From JBBDSU01 sp040904825 (GTDB lineage: Bacteria > Actinomycetota > Nitriliruptoria > Nitriliruptorales > Nitriliruptoraceae), in NCBI GenBank assembly GCA_040904825.1, contig JBBDSU010000056.1:1-64000 (forward strand): a stretch of DNA of 64,000 bases. Reading direction: 5' to 3'. A program made the position numbers and the translations under genes. Positions within the stretch are counted from its first letter, which is position 1, and each line of letters begins with the position of its first letter. Under the pieces are notes generated by a model. The model saw only the letters and a list, made by a program, of their open reading frames with translations, ran no database searches and was not told the origin of the DNA. Positions 45,185 to 52,295 of the stretch are shown here, one piece after another.

Positions 45185-46333
45185 ATGACAGCATCGTCTC
45201 GTAGCACTGCGGACGGTGGGCTGGATGAGTCCGAACTTGACGTCCAGGTGGCGGACGCTGCTCTTGCTGGATCCGAAGGGCAAGGGTCGGCCGTCGTCGC
45301 AGAGGCGGTTGACGCGACGTTGAAGGAAATGCCAGTTGCCACTGCGCCATTCGGGACAGTCCCGGCGCCTTTCATGGTGGTTGCGGAGACGATCAACGAG
45401 GCTTTCGGCACCTGGCAGGTGCAGCCCACGGGCCCGTTGACGCTGCATCCGTTCGCGCATGCCTTGCACTATGGCAGTGCGTGTTTCGAAGGTCTCAAAG
45501 CCCACAGAGGAGCTGACGGGGTCGTCAGGATTTTCCGCAACGATTGGCATTCCAAGCGTCTGTCTGCGTCCGCGCGTCGCCTGCATCTACCAGACCCAGG
45601 TGAAGCGTTCATCGCATCGATGATCACCGATGCTGTGCGGGCGAACCTGGACGCTGTTCCCCCGGCCCCTGGTGCGCTGTACATCCGGCCTGTGCTCATG
45701 GGCACGGAACCCAATATTGGTGCGGCGGCGACTCCATCCCAAGACGCGCTGTTGTATGTCGTGGCGAGCCCCGTCGGCGACTACTTCGCTGGTGGACTCC
45801 GGCCTTTGACCTTGCACATTGAAACGTCGACTCCGCGCACCACGCCCCAATTTGGACACGTCAAGACCGGCGCGAATTATGCGATGGCGCTGGGTGTGAC
45901 CCTCGAGGCCAGCCGACAGCACGGTGCCGATCAGGTGTTGTTCGCTCCGCAAGGGGACGTCCAGGAAACGGGTGCAGCCAACTTCTTCCTCATCGATGAT
46001 GACCGCGTGGTTACGCGCGCGCTGGACAGTGCGGTGTTGCACGGTGCCACCCGTGACGCAGTGCTGCGGCTCGCCTCCGGGCTTGGATATCACGTGGAGG
46101 AGAGGTCGGTTCAGGTCGACGAACTCGTCGCATGGGCATCTCATGGCGAGGCTGCCCTCGCCGGGACCGCAGCGGTGTTGTCTGGTGTCGGCACCTTCGT
46201 GCTCGACGGACGGCACATCACGGTCGGCAGCGGTGATGTGGGAGCGAACACATTGCGGCTGCGCCAGGCTCTTGTGGACATTCAGCAGGCGCGTGCCGAG
46301 GACACCCATCACTGGACAACCGTGGTGGCGTGA
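45185..46333 (+). CDS. ilvE: branched-chain amino acid aminotransferase
   Basis: Fold-type IV PLP enzyme, 382 aa, transferring the amino group between Leu/Ile/Val and 2-oxoglutarate. Conserved parts are HYGSACFEGLKAHRG near the substrate entrance, PLP lysine Lys227 in GHVKTGANYAMAL, and QETGAANFFLIDDD. The first 60 residues form a low-similarity extension. ATG 45185 follows GGAGGATC. Overlaps the formylglycine-generating enzyme gene by 4 nt (GTGA), an unusual partner. Confidence 0.92.
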   Translation: MTASSRSTADGGLDESELDVQVADAALAGSEGQGSAVVAEAVDATLKEMPVATAPFGTVPAPFMVVAETINEAFGTWQVQPTGPLTLHPFAHALHYGSACFEGLKAHRGADGVVRIFRNDWHSKRLSASARRLHLPDPGEAFIASMITDAVRANLDAVPPAPGALYIRPVLMGTEPNIGAAATPSQDALLYVVASPVGDYFAGGLRPLTLHIETSTPRTTPQFGHVKTGANYAMALGVTLEASRQHGADQVLFAPQGDVQETGAANFFLIDDDRVVTRALDSAVLHGATRDAVLRLASGLGYHVEERSVQVDELVAWASHGEAALAGTAAVLSGVGTFVLDGRHITVGSGDVGANTLRLRQALVDIQQARAEDTHHWTTVVA

Positions 46334-47319
46334 CCGGTATGGCGGGTTGCTGCGCACCGAGCCACGTTCAAGGGCCCCAATCCAGCGGATTTGGTGGCGG
46401 TGCGGGTGATGGCGGCTTTGAGCGGGTCGTGCCCAGCGAATCCGCTGCGGCGAAGATGGTGATGATCCCTGGCGGACAGTTTGCGATGGGCAATGCCGAT
46501 GATCGAGCGATCGCTGGGGACGGAGAAGGCCCGGTTCGCGATGTCGATGTGCGCTCATTTCTCATCGATCGCCGTTGCGTCACCAATGCTCAGTTCGCCA
46601 CGTTCGTACGCGCTACAGGGTTTGTCACCGACGCTGAGCGGTTCGGGTGGTCGTTCGTCTTCGCTGGGCTTGTTGCACAGACGGCCCGCGACCACGTCAT
46701 CGACGCTCAGGTAGAAGGCGCTCCGTGGTGGCGCGGTGTCCAAGGGACGTGCTGGTCGGCGCCCGAAGGCCCTGGGTCGACGGTGACTGATCGGTGGCGT
46801 CATCCGGTGGTCCATGTCTCCTGGACTGACGCCCGCGCGTTCGCCCAGTGGGCTGGAAAGCGGCTTCCCACCGAAGCCGAATGGGAGAAAGCGGCACGTG
46901 GTGGTCTCGACCGGGCTCGCTATCCGTGGGGCGACGACTTGACACCTGACGGGCGTCACCATGCCAACATCTGGCAGGGATCATTCCCCGAGAACAACTC
47001 TGCCGCAGACGGGTACGTCGCCACCGCGCCGGTTGACGCGTTCCATGCGAATGGCTATGGGCTCTATCAAGTTTCCGGCAATGTCTGGGAGTGGTGTTGG
47101 GACCGCTGGAGTACGGATTGGCATGTGCCGGAGACCCCGGCAACTCGCACAGACCCGATTGGGCCCGCGTCAGGTGACTGGCGGGTGGTGCGAGGAGGGT
47201 CCTACATGTGCCACGTGTCGTACTGCGAGCGCTATCGGGTGGCGGCTCGTACGCGCAATACTCCCGACTCAACGACCGGACATATGGGTTTCCGTTTGGC
47301 TGCGGACGTGCCGCAGTAG
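46330..47319 (+). CDS. formylglycine-generating enzyme (FGE)
   Basis: 329-aa SUMF1-type protein that oxidises a Cys in sulfatases (CxPxR) to formylglycine with copper and oxygen. It has the true FGE active site: Cys294 and Cys299 in GSYMCHVSYCERYRVAAR, followed by NTPDSTTGHMGFR. This distinguishes it from the many FGE-sulfatase-domain proteins (EgtB, PvdO) without the Cys pair. Other family blocks: PGGQFAMGNADD, CVTNAQFATFV, HPVVHVSWTDARAFAQWAG, RLPTEAEWEKAARGG. The N-terminus has a Cys-Cys-Ala-Pro stretch (GCCAPS). GTG at 46330 overlaps ilvE; ATG 46339 is an alternative. No sulfatase gene is in the window, so its client lies elsewhere. Confidence 0.95.
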   Translation: MTGMAGCCAPSHVQGPQSSGFGGGAGDGGFERVVPSESAAAKMVMIPGGQFAMGNADDRAIAGDGEGPVRDVDVRSFLIDRRCVTNAQFATFVRATGFVTDAERFGWSFVFAGLVAQTARDHVIDAQVEGAPWWRGVQGTCWSAPEGPGSTVTDRWRHPVVHVSWTDARAFAQWAGKRLPTEAEWEKAARGGLDRARYPWGDDLTPDGRHHANIWQGSFPENNSAADGYVATAPVDAFHANGYGLYQVSGNVWEWCWDRWSTDWHVPETPATRTDPIGPASGDWRVVRGGSYMCHVSYCERYRVAARTRNTPDSTTGHMGFRLAADVPQ

Positions 47320-47375
47320 TCTGCGTTGGTCTGTCGGGCGGCGGCAGGCACCAAGGGCTGACCAGGGGAGTGGCG

Positions 47376-47759
47376 ATGTCGACGATCCGGGTCAGGTTCC
47401 ACGAGCTCGATCCGTACGGTCACCTCAATCATGCGGTCTATCTGCACTATTTCGAACAGGCCCGAGTCGAAATGTTGGACAGCATCGGTTTTGGCCTGCC
47501 TCGGCTCGCGGAACTCGGTTTCCACCTGGTCGTTGTCGAAGTCACGGTCAAGTTCATGACCCCGGCAACTGCGGGCGACGAAGTGGCCATTGTCAGCAAC
47601 GTCGTCGACGTCAGGCCGGCATCGTCGCGCTGGTCGCAGCAGATGTGGAGGGGCGACACTTTGCTTGCGACCAACGATGTCCGGGCGGCGATCACTGATC
47701 TATCCGGGCGGCCCACGCGCGCCCCGAAGGCTCTGGCTGAGGCGATGACGGCGATCTGA
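47376..47759 (+). CDS. acyl-CoA thioesterase (YbgC/4HBT hotdog family)
   Basis: 127-aa single hotdog domain. Active-site segment FHELDPYGHLNHAVYLHYFE holds the catalytic Asp of the 4HBT/YbgC family. Hydrolyses an acyl-CoA thioester; chain preference not predictable. ATG 47376 behind GGGGAG. On the same strand as and 56 nt after the FGE gene. Confidence 0.9.
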   Translation: MSTIRVRFHELDPYGHLNHAVYLHYFEQARVEMLDSIGFGLPRLAELGFHLVVVEVTVKFMTPATAGDEVAIVSNVVDVRPASSRWSQQMWRGDTLLATNDVRAAITDLSGRPTRAPKALAEAMTAI

Positions 47760-47952
47760 GCACACGCAAATCAATCACCTCGCCATCGATAGCCTCAGGC
47801 ATCCCGCGGCGTCGTGTCGAGCAGGTGCATGAGAACATGGCTGTACTCGATGTCGTGCCACTGCCCACGAGCGAGATCAAGGATCGCAGCGAGGCGATCT
47901 TCTCCGCCTGAGCATCGCGCTGGACGGGCCTTGCAACAGGTTCGTGCGAGCA

Positions 47953-47992
47953 CGCGCCCAATTTTTTGTCTGATGCCGCGCCCAGTTATTTG
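47953..47992. repeat. pair of 16-bp direct repeats, 24-nt period
   Basis: CGCGCCCAATTTTTTG (47953-47968) and CGCGCCCAGTTATTTG (47977-47992) agree at 14 of 16 positions. The second copy runs into the -35 of the arsenic promoter, so the pair could be binding sites for an activator or repressor. Confidence 0.6.
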
Positions 47993-48016
47993 ACTCAACG
48001 AATCTTGAGCTATTAT
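47990..48016 (+). promoter_or_regulatory. arsenic operon promoter with ArsR-like operator
   Basis: TTGACT (47990-47995) and TATTAT (48011-48016) with a 15-nt spacer. The spacer contains the inverted repeat CTCAA-CGAATC-TTGAG (47994-48009), the type of imperfect dyad bound by ArsR/SmtB repressors. Repressor bound here would block polymerase directly. The first downstream gene encodes an ArsR-domain protein, so auto-repression is likely. Confidence 0.55.
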
Positions 48017-48166
48017 TGGCGGCTGGTGATGCAGGCCGCAACGTTGTATCCCCCGTGCTCGTGCCGCTGGTCATATCGGCGCCACCCGCAGGGGCGGTCG
48101 TTGCAGCAACGAGCCAGGGAACGTCCGGAACCGCCGGAATTTCCTTGCAGACCGTGAGGAGTGCCA

Positions 48167-48880
48167 GTGGACGGTGGCAGTCACGACTCTCGTGTCCACA
48201 GGGCACGTGTTCACCGTGCACTGGGTGATGTCCAGCGGTTGGCGATCGTCGATGAGTTGTGGCTCAGCGATCGCACCCCGTCCGAGTTGGCACAACTGGT
48301 GGGGCTCAGCTCGAATCACCTCGCGTTCCACCTTAAGGTGCTGGCCGAGGCCGGAGTAGTGGTGCGTACCCCGTCAGCAGGTGATGCGCGGCGGCGCTAC
48401 GTCAAGTTGACGGGTGCCTTCGATGCGTCGGCGTCACCTCGCAGCATCGTCGCAGGTTCGCCGCTGTTCATTTGCACCCGCAATTCGGCGAGATCACGGT
48501 TGGCAGCGGCGATGTGGGAATCGCGGACCGGATTGCCGGCTCGTTCGGCAGGCCATCGCCCTGCCGGGCAGGTTCATCCGCAGGCCGTCACAATTGCCCG
48601 GCGCCGCGGTCTGGATCTTGGCAGTGGCCGCCCTTGCGGGTATGGCGCGATCAAGGGCCCACCACCGGATCTGATCGTCTCCGTGTGCGACCTGGCCAAC
48701 GAGTCTGACGCCCCGTTCGAAGCTCCACGGGTGCACTGGTCCATACCCGATCCTGTCGCCGACCCGGCGCGGTTCTCCGATGTCGTTGACGAGTTGGATC
48801 GTCGGATCGATCGGCTAGCCATGTCCGCGGGACACTTGACGGCGCCCCGATCTGAACCTGCTGATGGGGCCCGATCATGA
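48167..48880 (+). CDS. ArsR-family regulator fused to LMW phosphatase/arsenate reductase domain
   Basis: 237 aa. N-terminal winged helix of ArsR type (about 1-90; recognition helix SSNHLAFHLKVLAEAG), then a low-molecular-weight phosphatase/arsenate-reductase-like domain (about 95-220) with the P-loop CTRNSARS (Cys-x5-Arg-Ser) and a late Asp-Pro (WSIPDPVADP). The classical ArsR metalloid site (Cys-Val-Cys in the DNA-binding helix) is absent; the protein's cysteines are all in the phosphatase half (ICTRN, RPCGYG, VCDLAN), so As(III) sensing may occur there. GTG 48167 has GAGGAG five bases before it. First gene of an operon with an apparent aquaporin and ArsC; 4-nt overlap with the next gene. 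Confidence 0.87.
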   Translation: MDGGSHDSRVHRARVHRALGDVQRLAIVDELWLSDRTPSELAQLVGLSSNHLAFHLKVLAEAGVVVRTPSAGDARRRYVKLTGAFDASASPRSIVAGSPLFICTRNSARSRLAAAMWESRTGLPARSAGHRPAGQVHPQAVTIARRRGLDLGSGRPCGYGAIKGPPPDLIVSVCDLANESDAPFEAPRVHWSIPDPVADPARFSDVVDELDRRIDRLAMSAGHLTAPRSEPADGARS

Positions 48881-49136
48881 CGGCACCACACGATGTAGCG
48901 GCAGTGGTTGAAATCGATGAGCGCGCGAGCGTGACGAGGGGAGTCTCAGCTGAAGTTGGGGACATNNNNNNNNNNNNNNNNNNNNNNNNNNNNNNNNNNN
49001 NNNNNNNNNNNNNNNNNNNNNNNNNNNNNNNNNNNNNNNNNNNNNNNNNNNNNNNNNNNNNNNNNCTGGAGCGGCGGTCGGACTCGCCTTGGCTGTGTGG
49101 TGGTATCGAACCGACAAGCCCGAAGGAAACTCGTGA
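48877..49136 (+). CDS. probable MIP/aquaporin-family channel, split by assembly gap
   Basis: Only the ends are present. Before the gap, from ATG 48877 (ATGA overlap with the arsR fusion), 29 residues end in RGVSAEVGD, similar to the start of helix 1 in aquaporins. After the gap, in a different phase relative to the 100-N placeholder, the reading GAAVGLALAVWWYRTDKPEGNS stops at 49136, like the end of the last helix plus a cytosolic tail. About 200 residues must be missing. Arsenic operons commonly encode an aquaglyceroporin or an efflux pump (Acr3) at this place; I favour the channel, but Acr3 is not excluded. Confidence 0.4.
48966..49065. other. assembly gap (100 N)
   Basis: Exactly 100 N between the arsR fusion and arsC. 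The coding ends on both sides are out of phase over 100 nt, so the real gap has a different length, probably several hundred bases. No shared repeat is visible at its edges. Confidence 0.99.
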
Positions 49137-49150
49137 GAAAGGGATCGCAC

Positions 49151-49615
49151 ATGACGGCCGACGACGACCGCAAGCCCGGCAATGACCGCGAGCGGCCGAC
49201 GGTGATGTTTCTCTGCGTTCACAACGCAGGGCGCTCACAGATGGCTGCCGGCCTGTTGTCAACGTTCGGCGGCGATCGGATCAATGTCGTATCGGCCGGT
49301 TCAGAACCCGCAGATCAACTCAATCCTCAGGCTGTCGCCGCAATGGCCGAGATCGGCATCGATATTTCTGGAAACCAGCCCCAAGTATGGACGCGCGATC
49401 ACCTTGATGAGGCTGATGTCGTTGTCACGATGGGCTGCGGAGACGCGTGCCCAGTGCTGCCCGGAAAGCGTTACGTCGATTGGCCGTTAGACGATCCCGC
49501 TGGTCAGCCGCTTGACGAAGTTCGGCGTATTCGCGAGGAGATCGCCGGTCGTGTGCTCAGTCTGATGGACGAGCTCGGCGTTGCGCAAGGCGAGCGTGAC
49601 GCTTCTGCGCGGTAG
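49151..49615 (+). CDS. arsC: arsenate reductase ArsC (LMW-PTP fold)
   Basis: 154-aa arsenate reductase of the low-molecular-weight phosphatase fold. P-loop CVHNAGRSQMAAG with the nucleophilic Cys, followed by AGSEPADQLNPQAVAAMAEIG and the resolving region TMGCGDACPVLPG with two further cysteines, then WPLDDPAG. The three-Cys pattern fits thioredoxin- or mycothiol-dependent reduction of arsenate to arsenite; in an actinobacterium the thiol is likely mycothiol. ATG with AAAGGGA upstream, 14 nt after the channel stop. Product arsenite would leave through the channel encoded before it. Confidence 0.92.
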   Translation: MTADDDRKPGNDRERPTVMFLCVHNAGRSQMAAGLLSTFGGDRINVVSAGSEPADQLNPQAVAAMAEIGIDISGNQPQVWTRDHLDEADVVVTMGCGDACPVLPGKRYVDWPLDDPAGQPLDEVRRIREEIAGRVLSLMDELGVAQGERDASAR

Positions 49616-49725
49616 TGCTCGGTGCAGCAAGGTTGTGCGCTGTGCTTGCGTCAGCGCAGCTGTGACGAGGAGTCCGACCGGCACATTGCCGTCTGCACCG
49701 TGCACCCCGTCCGCCGGGCGGGCGT

Positions 49726-50082
49726 TCAGCGACGTCCGGTGAACGTCTCTAGCGCCCATGACACGAGTGTGACAATGAGCGCAGCACCAACGGTCCATCC
49801 GAAGCTTTCACTGGTCAGTCCGAGGCTGAGTGCATCAGAAATCAGCAGTACCAGCCACAGGCTGACGGCGTTGATGACGATCAGGAACAATCCGAGGGTC
49901 ACCATGATCAGCGGCAAGGACAGCACCGTCAGTATCGGTTTGATGGTGACGTTGATGATGCCCATGACCGCACCGATGCCCAAGAAGGCGAGCACCGAAC
50001 CATCGAAGTTGAAGCCGTCGAGCAACGTGACTGCCACCCACAGGGCTGCAGCGTTCATGATGATGCGAACAATGGCAGCCAT
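49726..50082 (-). CDS. phage holin family (PF04020) membrane protein
   Basis: 118 aa with four membrane helices: IVRIIMNAAALWVAVTLL, GIGAVMGIINVTIKPILTVL, LPLIMVTLGLFLIVINAVSL, then GWTVGAALIVTLVSWAL. The name is historical; these YvlD-like proteins are chromosomal, membrane-resident and not linked to phage lysis. ATG after GGAGGATC. Converges with arsC; the 110 nt between them show no clear terminator. Confidence 0.9.
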   Translation of the reverse strand: MAAIVRIIMNAAALWVAVTLLDGFNFDGSVLAFLGIGAVMGIINVTIKPILTVLSLPLIMVTLGLFLIVINAVSLWLVLLISDALSLGLTSESFGWTVGAALIVTLVSWALETFTGRR

Positions 50083-50159
50083 GTGATCCTCCGTAGCGGT
50101 GGTAGGACGCCATCAACATAGCGGCCGGGTTGGCCGACACCGTGGCTTACCCGGTCGGG

Positions 50160-50633
50160 TCAAGCCTGGCGGGCTGTGACCGCAGTCACGACATGGGGTG
50201 CTGTGCGCAAACAGATCTCAACGACGTGGTCGAATGCGTCGTCGCTGCCGCCGTATGGGTCGGGCACATCCAGTACATCCGCCTCGGGATCGAAGGTCCG
50301 GAACAGCTCGATGCGCGTGTCGAGACCGTGGTCGTCGGCGATGCGTCGAAGATCAGCGAGGTTGGTTGCATCCATCGCCACAACCAAGTCCGCTGCCCTG
50401 AGCATGGCGACGTCAACTTGCTCTGCGGTGCCCTCGATCGTCAAGCCGCGTTGAGCTGCCGCGTGGACCATCTTCGGATTCGGCGGATGACCCAGGTGCC
50501 AGTCGCCGGTGCCAGCAGAACGAACGTCGAGGTCCACACCAGCGGCTGCCGCAGCATCTCGGATGGCAGCTTCGGCGGTGGGTGATCGGCAGATGTTGCC
50601 GAGGCAGACGGTGAGGACGACTGGTCGAGTCAC
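50160..50633 (-). CDS. low-molecular-weight protein tyrosine phosphatase
   Basis: 157 aa. P-loop CLGNICRSP with Cys10 and Arg16, and the general acid in DVPDPYGGSDDAFDHV. Removes phosphate from tyrosine on proteins; in actinobacteria such enzymes often act with cell-surface polymer synthesis. Start GTG 50633 overlaps the LCP gene stop (GTGA). Last gene of the operon that begins with ferrochelatase. Confidence 0.92.
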   Translation of the reverse strand: MTRPVVLTVCLGNICRSPTAEAAIRDAAAAAGVDLDVRSAGTGDWHLGHPPNPKMVHAAAQRGLTIEGTAEQVDVAMLRAADLVVAMDATNLADLRRIADDHGLDTRIELFRTFDPEADVLDVPDPYGGSDDAFDHVVEICLRTAPHVVTAVTARQA

Positions 50634-51607
50634 GGTGTGACCTCCCCAAAGACGGTGCCAGTCCGGTGTGCAGAGAACAGTAGGGCGGCTTCATCAGCGA
50701 CGGGGTCCAGGACGTAGGCGCCCTGGCCGGTGATGCGAGGGGTGACCGGGACCGTGGCGCCGATGATCCCGTCTGATGCAACGGAACGGAGTGCCCAGGC
50801 GATGCGTAGCATCGTGATGGGGCCGAGTTCGGTATCGGCGGTCGCAGCCGATGCTACCTCTGCTGCGACGCTGACCGTCTGGATGGGACGAGCCGGGGAT
50901 GCTGTCGCAATCATTTGTTGCGCCAGTGCTTGGAAGAATTGCTGTTGGCGCACGATCCGTTGGAAGTCGTCATCGATCTTGCGGACCCGCACGTAACCGA
51001 GCGCGTCGGTGCCGTCGAGACGTTGGCAGCCTGCTGGCAGATCGATCCCTGCGTCCCGATCATTGATGGGTTCTTCGAGGCACATGGACACGCCACCGAG
51101 TGAGTCGACAACGTCACGGAACCCACCGAAGGTCACCTCGAGATAGTGATGGATGGGAATGCCTGAGAGCCTGTTCACCGTTCGCACCAGGCAGCCCGGA
51201 CCATCAGCCATCGCGATCGCACTGTTGATCCGCCCCGACGACCCGTCGCACCGCTCCACCCAAAGATCGCGAGGAAACGCCAGCAATGCAACGCGCTGAC
51301 CATCGATCGACATGACAAAGATCGTGTCAGCGCGTTCGCCCTCGGCATGCCCGGTTGACAGCTCTCGGCGCTCTTCGGCGGTCAAGTCTTCTCGACTGTC
51401 GCTTCCGACGACGAGCACATGCAGGGGCTGGGAGGATGCGGACAGTCCGTTGACCTCTGTGCGCGGCATCTGTTGGGCGATCCACACTGCCGCCGTCACC
51501 GCTGCAACGGCGGCGATGGCGACGAGGGCGAGCGGCACGATGATCCACCACCGCCGGCGTCGGGCGCGGCCCTCAACGACCGGCCCGGCCAATCGTGTGG
51601 TTGCCAT
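50630..51607 (-). CDS. LytR-CpsA-Psr family cell-wall ligase
   Basis: 325 aa. Arg-rich N-terminus, one membrane helix (about 21-43), then the external LCP domain: VLVVGSDSRED, ERADTIFVMSIDGQRVALLAFPRDLWV split over the usual Asp/Arg sites, GRINSAIAMA, HHYLEVTFGGFRDVVDSLGG and DALGYVRVRK, with the arginines that bind the lipid pyrophosphate. LCP enzymes move glycopolymers from a lipid carrier to peptidoglycan. ATG 51607 overlaps the preceding stop as TAATG on the minus strand. Confidence 0.93.
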   Translation of the reverse strand: MATTRLAGPVVEGRARRRRWWIIVPLALVAIAAVAAVTAAVWIAQQMPRTEVNGLSASSQPLHVLVVGSDSREDLTAEERRELSTGHAEGERADTIFVMSIDGQRVALLAFPRDLWVERCDGSSGRINSAIAMADGPGCLVRTVNRLSGIPIHHYLEVTFGGFRDVVDSLGGVSMCLEEPINDRDAGIDLPAGCQRLDGTDALGYVRVRKIDDDFQRIVRQQQFFQALAQQMIATASPARPIQTVSVAAEVASAATADTELGPITMLRIAWALRSVASDGIIGATVPVTPRITGQGAYVLDPVADEAALLFSAHRTGTVFGEVTP

Positions 51608-52284
51608 TAGTGCGACACAAGGGTGTCAGGAAGGTGAGAAACGTCGCTGAATCGCAACAAACTGAAAATGTGACCAGAAGCGATGGGCCGTGTTCGCAGC
51701 AGGGTTATTGATGCGTGACCTGAATCGAACCGCTCCCACTCCCAGGGTTCTGGGTCAAGCCCCAACAGGTGACCCAGGACCACAGAGTTCGTGCCGGCGT
51801 GGGCGATGAACAACAGCCGGGGAGCATCGCCGGGGACTTGCCACAGCCCCTGGTCGTTTTGCTCGACGCCGAGTTCGGCGAGTTCGGCATTGACACCGAT
51901 GGTCACGCGCGCGTGAAAGTCGTGGAATGTCTCGCCACCGGGCATCCCTTCCCACCATTCATTGCGTGTACGCAGGCGCGAGGCAACCAGCGTGCGGTTG
52001 ACTTCATCGGAGGGACTGCCTTGCCATGAACCCGGCATGTGAATTTCATGCAGCCATTCACGATCATCGGTGCGGACGCTGTTGAGCGTTGCACGGACTG
52101 GGACCGCCGTCTCTTGCGCGCGCTGCGCGGTCGACACCACAATCCGATCGAAGGACTCATTGCGGAAGCGGTGCGCAACCAACTCGGCTTGCCGCTGTCC
52201 GGTTTTGGTCAAGCCCGGGTCAACCTGTGCGATTGAGTCAACGCTCCATGACGGTTGTGCGTGTCGGACCAGGAGCAGTTCCAA
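51607..52284 (-). CDS. histidine phosphatase family protein
   Basis: 225 aa, phosphoglycerate-mutase-like. The phospho-His motif is LVRHAQPSW, with Arg in STAQRAQET and second His in FIAHAGTNSVVLGHLLG. Removes phosphate from an unknown metabolite. TTG start 11 nt after the ferrochelatase stop. Sits within the tight four-gene operon. Confidence 0.88.
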   Translation of the reverse strand: MELLLVRHAQPSWSVDSIAQVDPGLTKTGQRQAELVAHRFRNESFDRIVVSTAQRAQETAVPVRATLNSVRTDDREWLHEIHMPGSWQGSPSDEVNRTLVASRLRTRNEWWEGMPGGETFHDFHARVTIGVNAELAELGVEQNDQGLWQVPGDAPRLLFIAHAGTNSVVLGHLLGLDPEPWEWERFDSGHASITLLRTRPIASGHIFSLLRFSDVSHLPDTLVSH

Positions 52285-52295
52285 AGTCGCGCCGA

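Larger units (their letters stand above)
47760..48166. other. intergenic region before the arsenic operon
   Basis: 407 nt without a supported gene. Left part (47797-47930): on the minus strand a 40-codon stretch reads like protein (EDRLAAILDLARGQWHDIEY, SHVLMHLLDTTPRDA) but has no credible start and may be a decayed gene. Middle (47953-48016): AT-rich direct repeats, promoter and inverted repeat. Right part (48017-48166): a long leader with two palindromes, CAACGTTG at 48039 and TCGTTGC-A-GCAACGA at 48098-48112. Confidence 0.6.

Noticed and set aside
48956..49150. ORFs translated through the 100-N gap
   Set aside because: They consist mostly of undetermined residues and join unrelated phases; they are artefacts of the placeholder length.
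49726..50082. Phage or prophage remnant because of the holin family name
   Set aside because: PF04020 proteins are ordinary chromosomal membrane proteins; no phage gene, integrase or att site is nearby.
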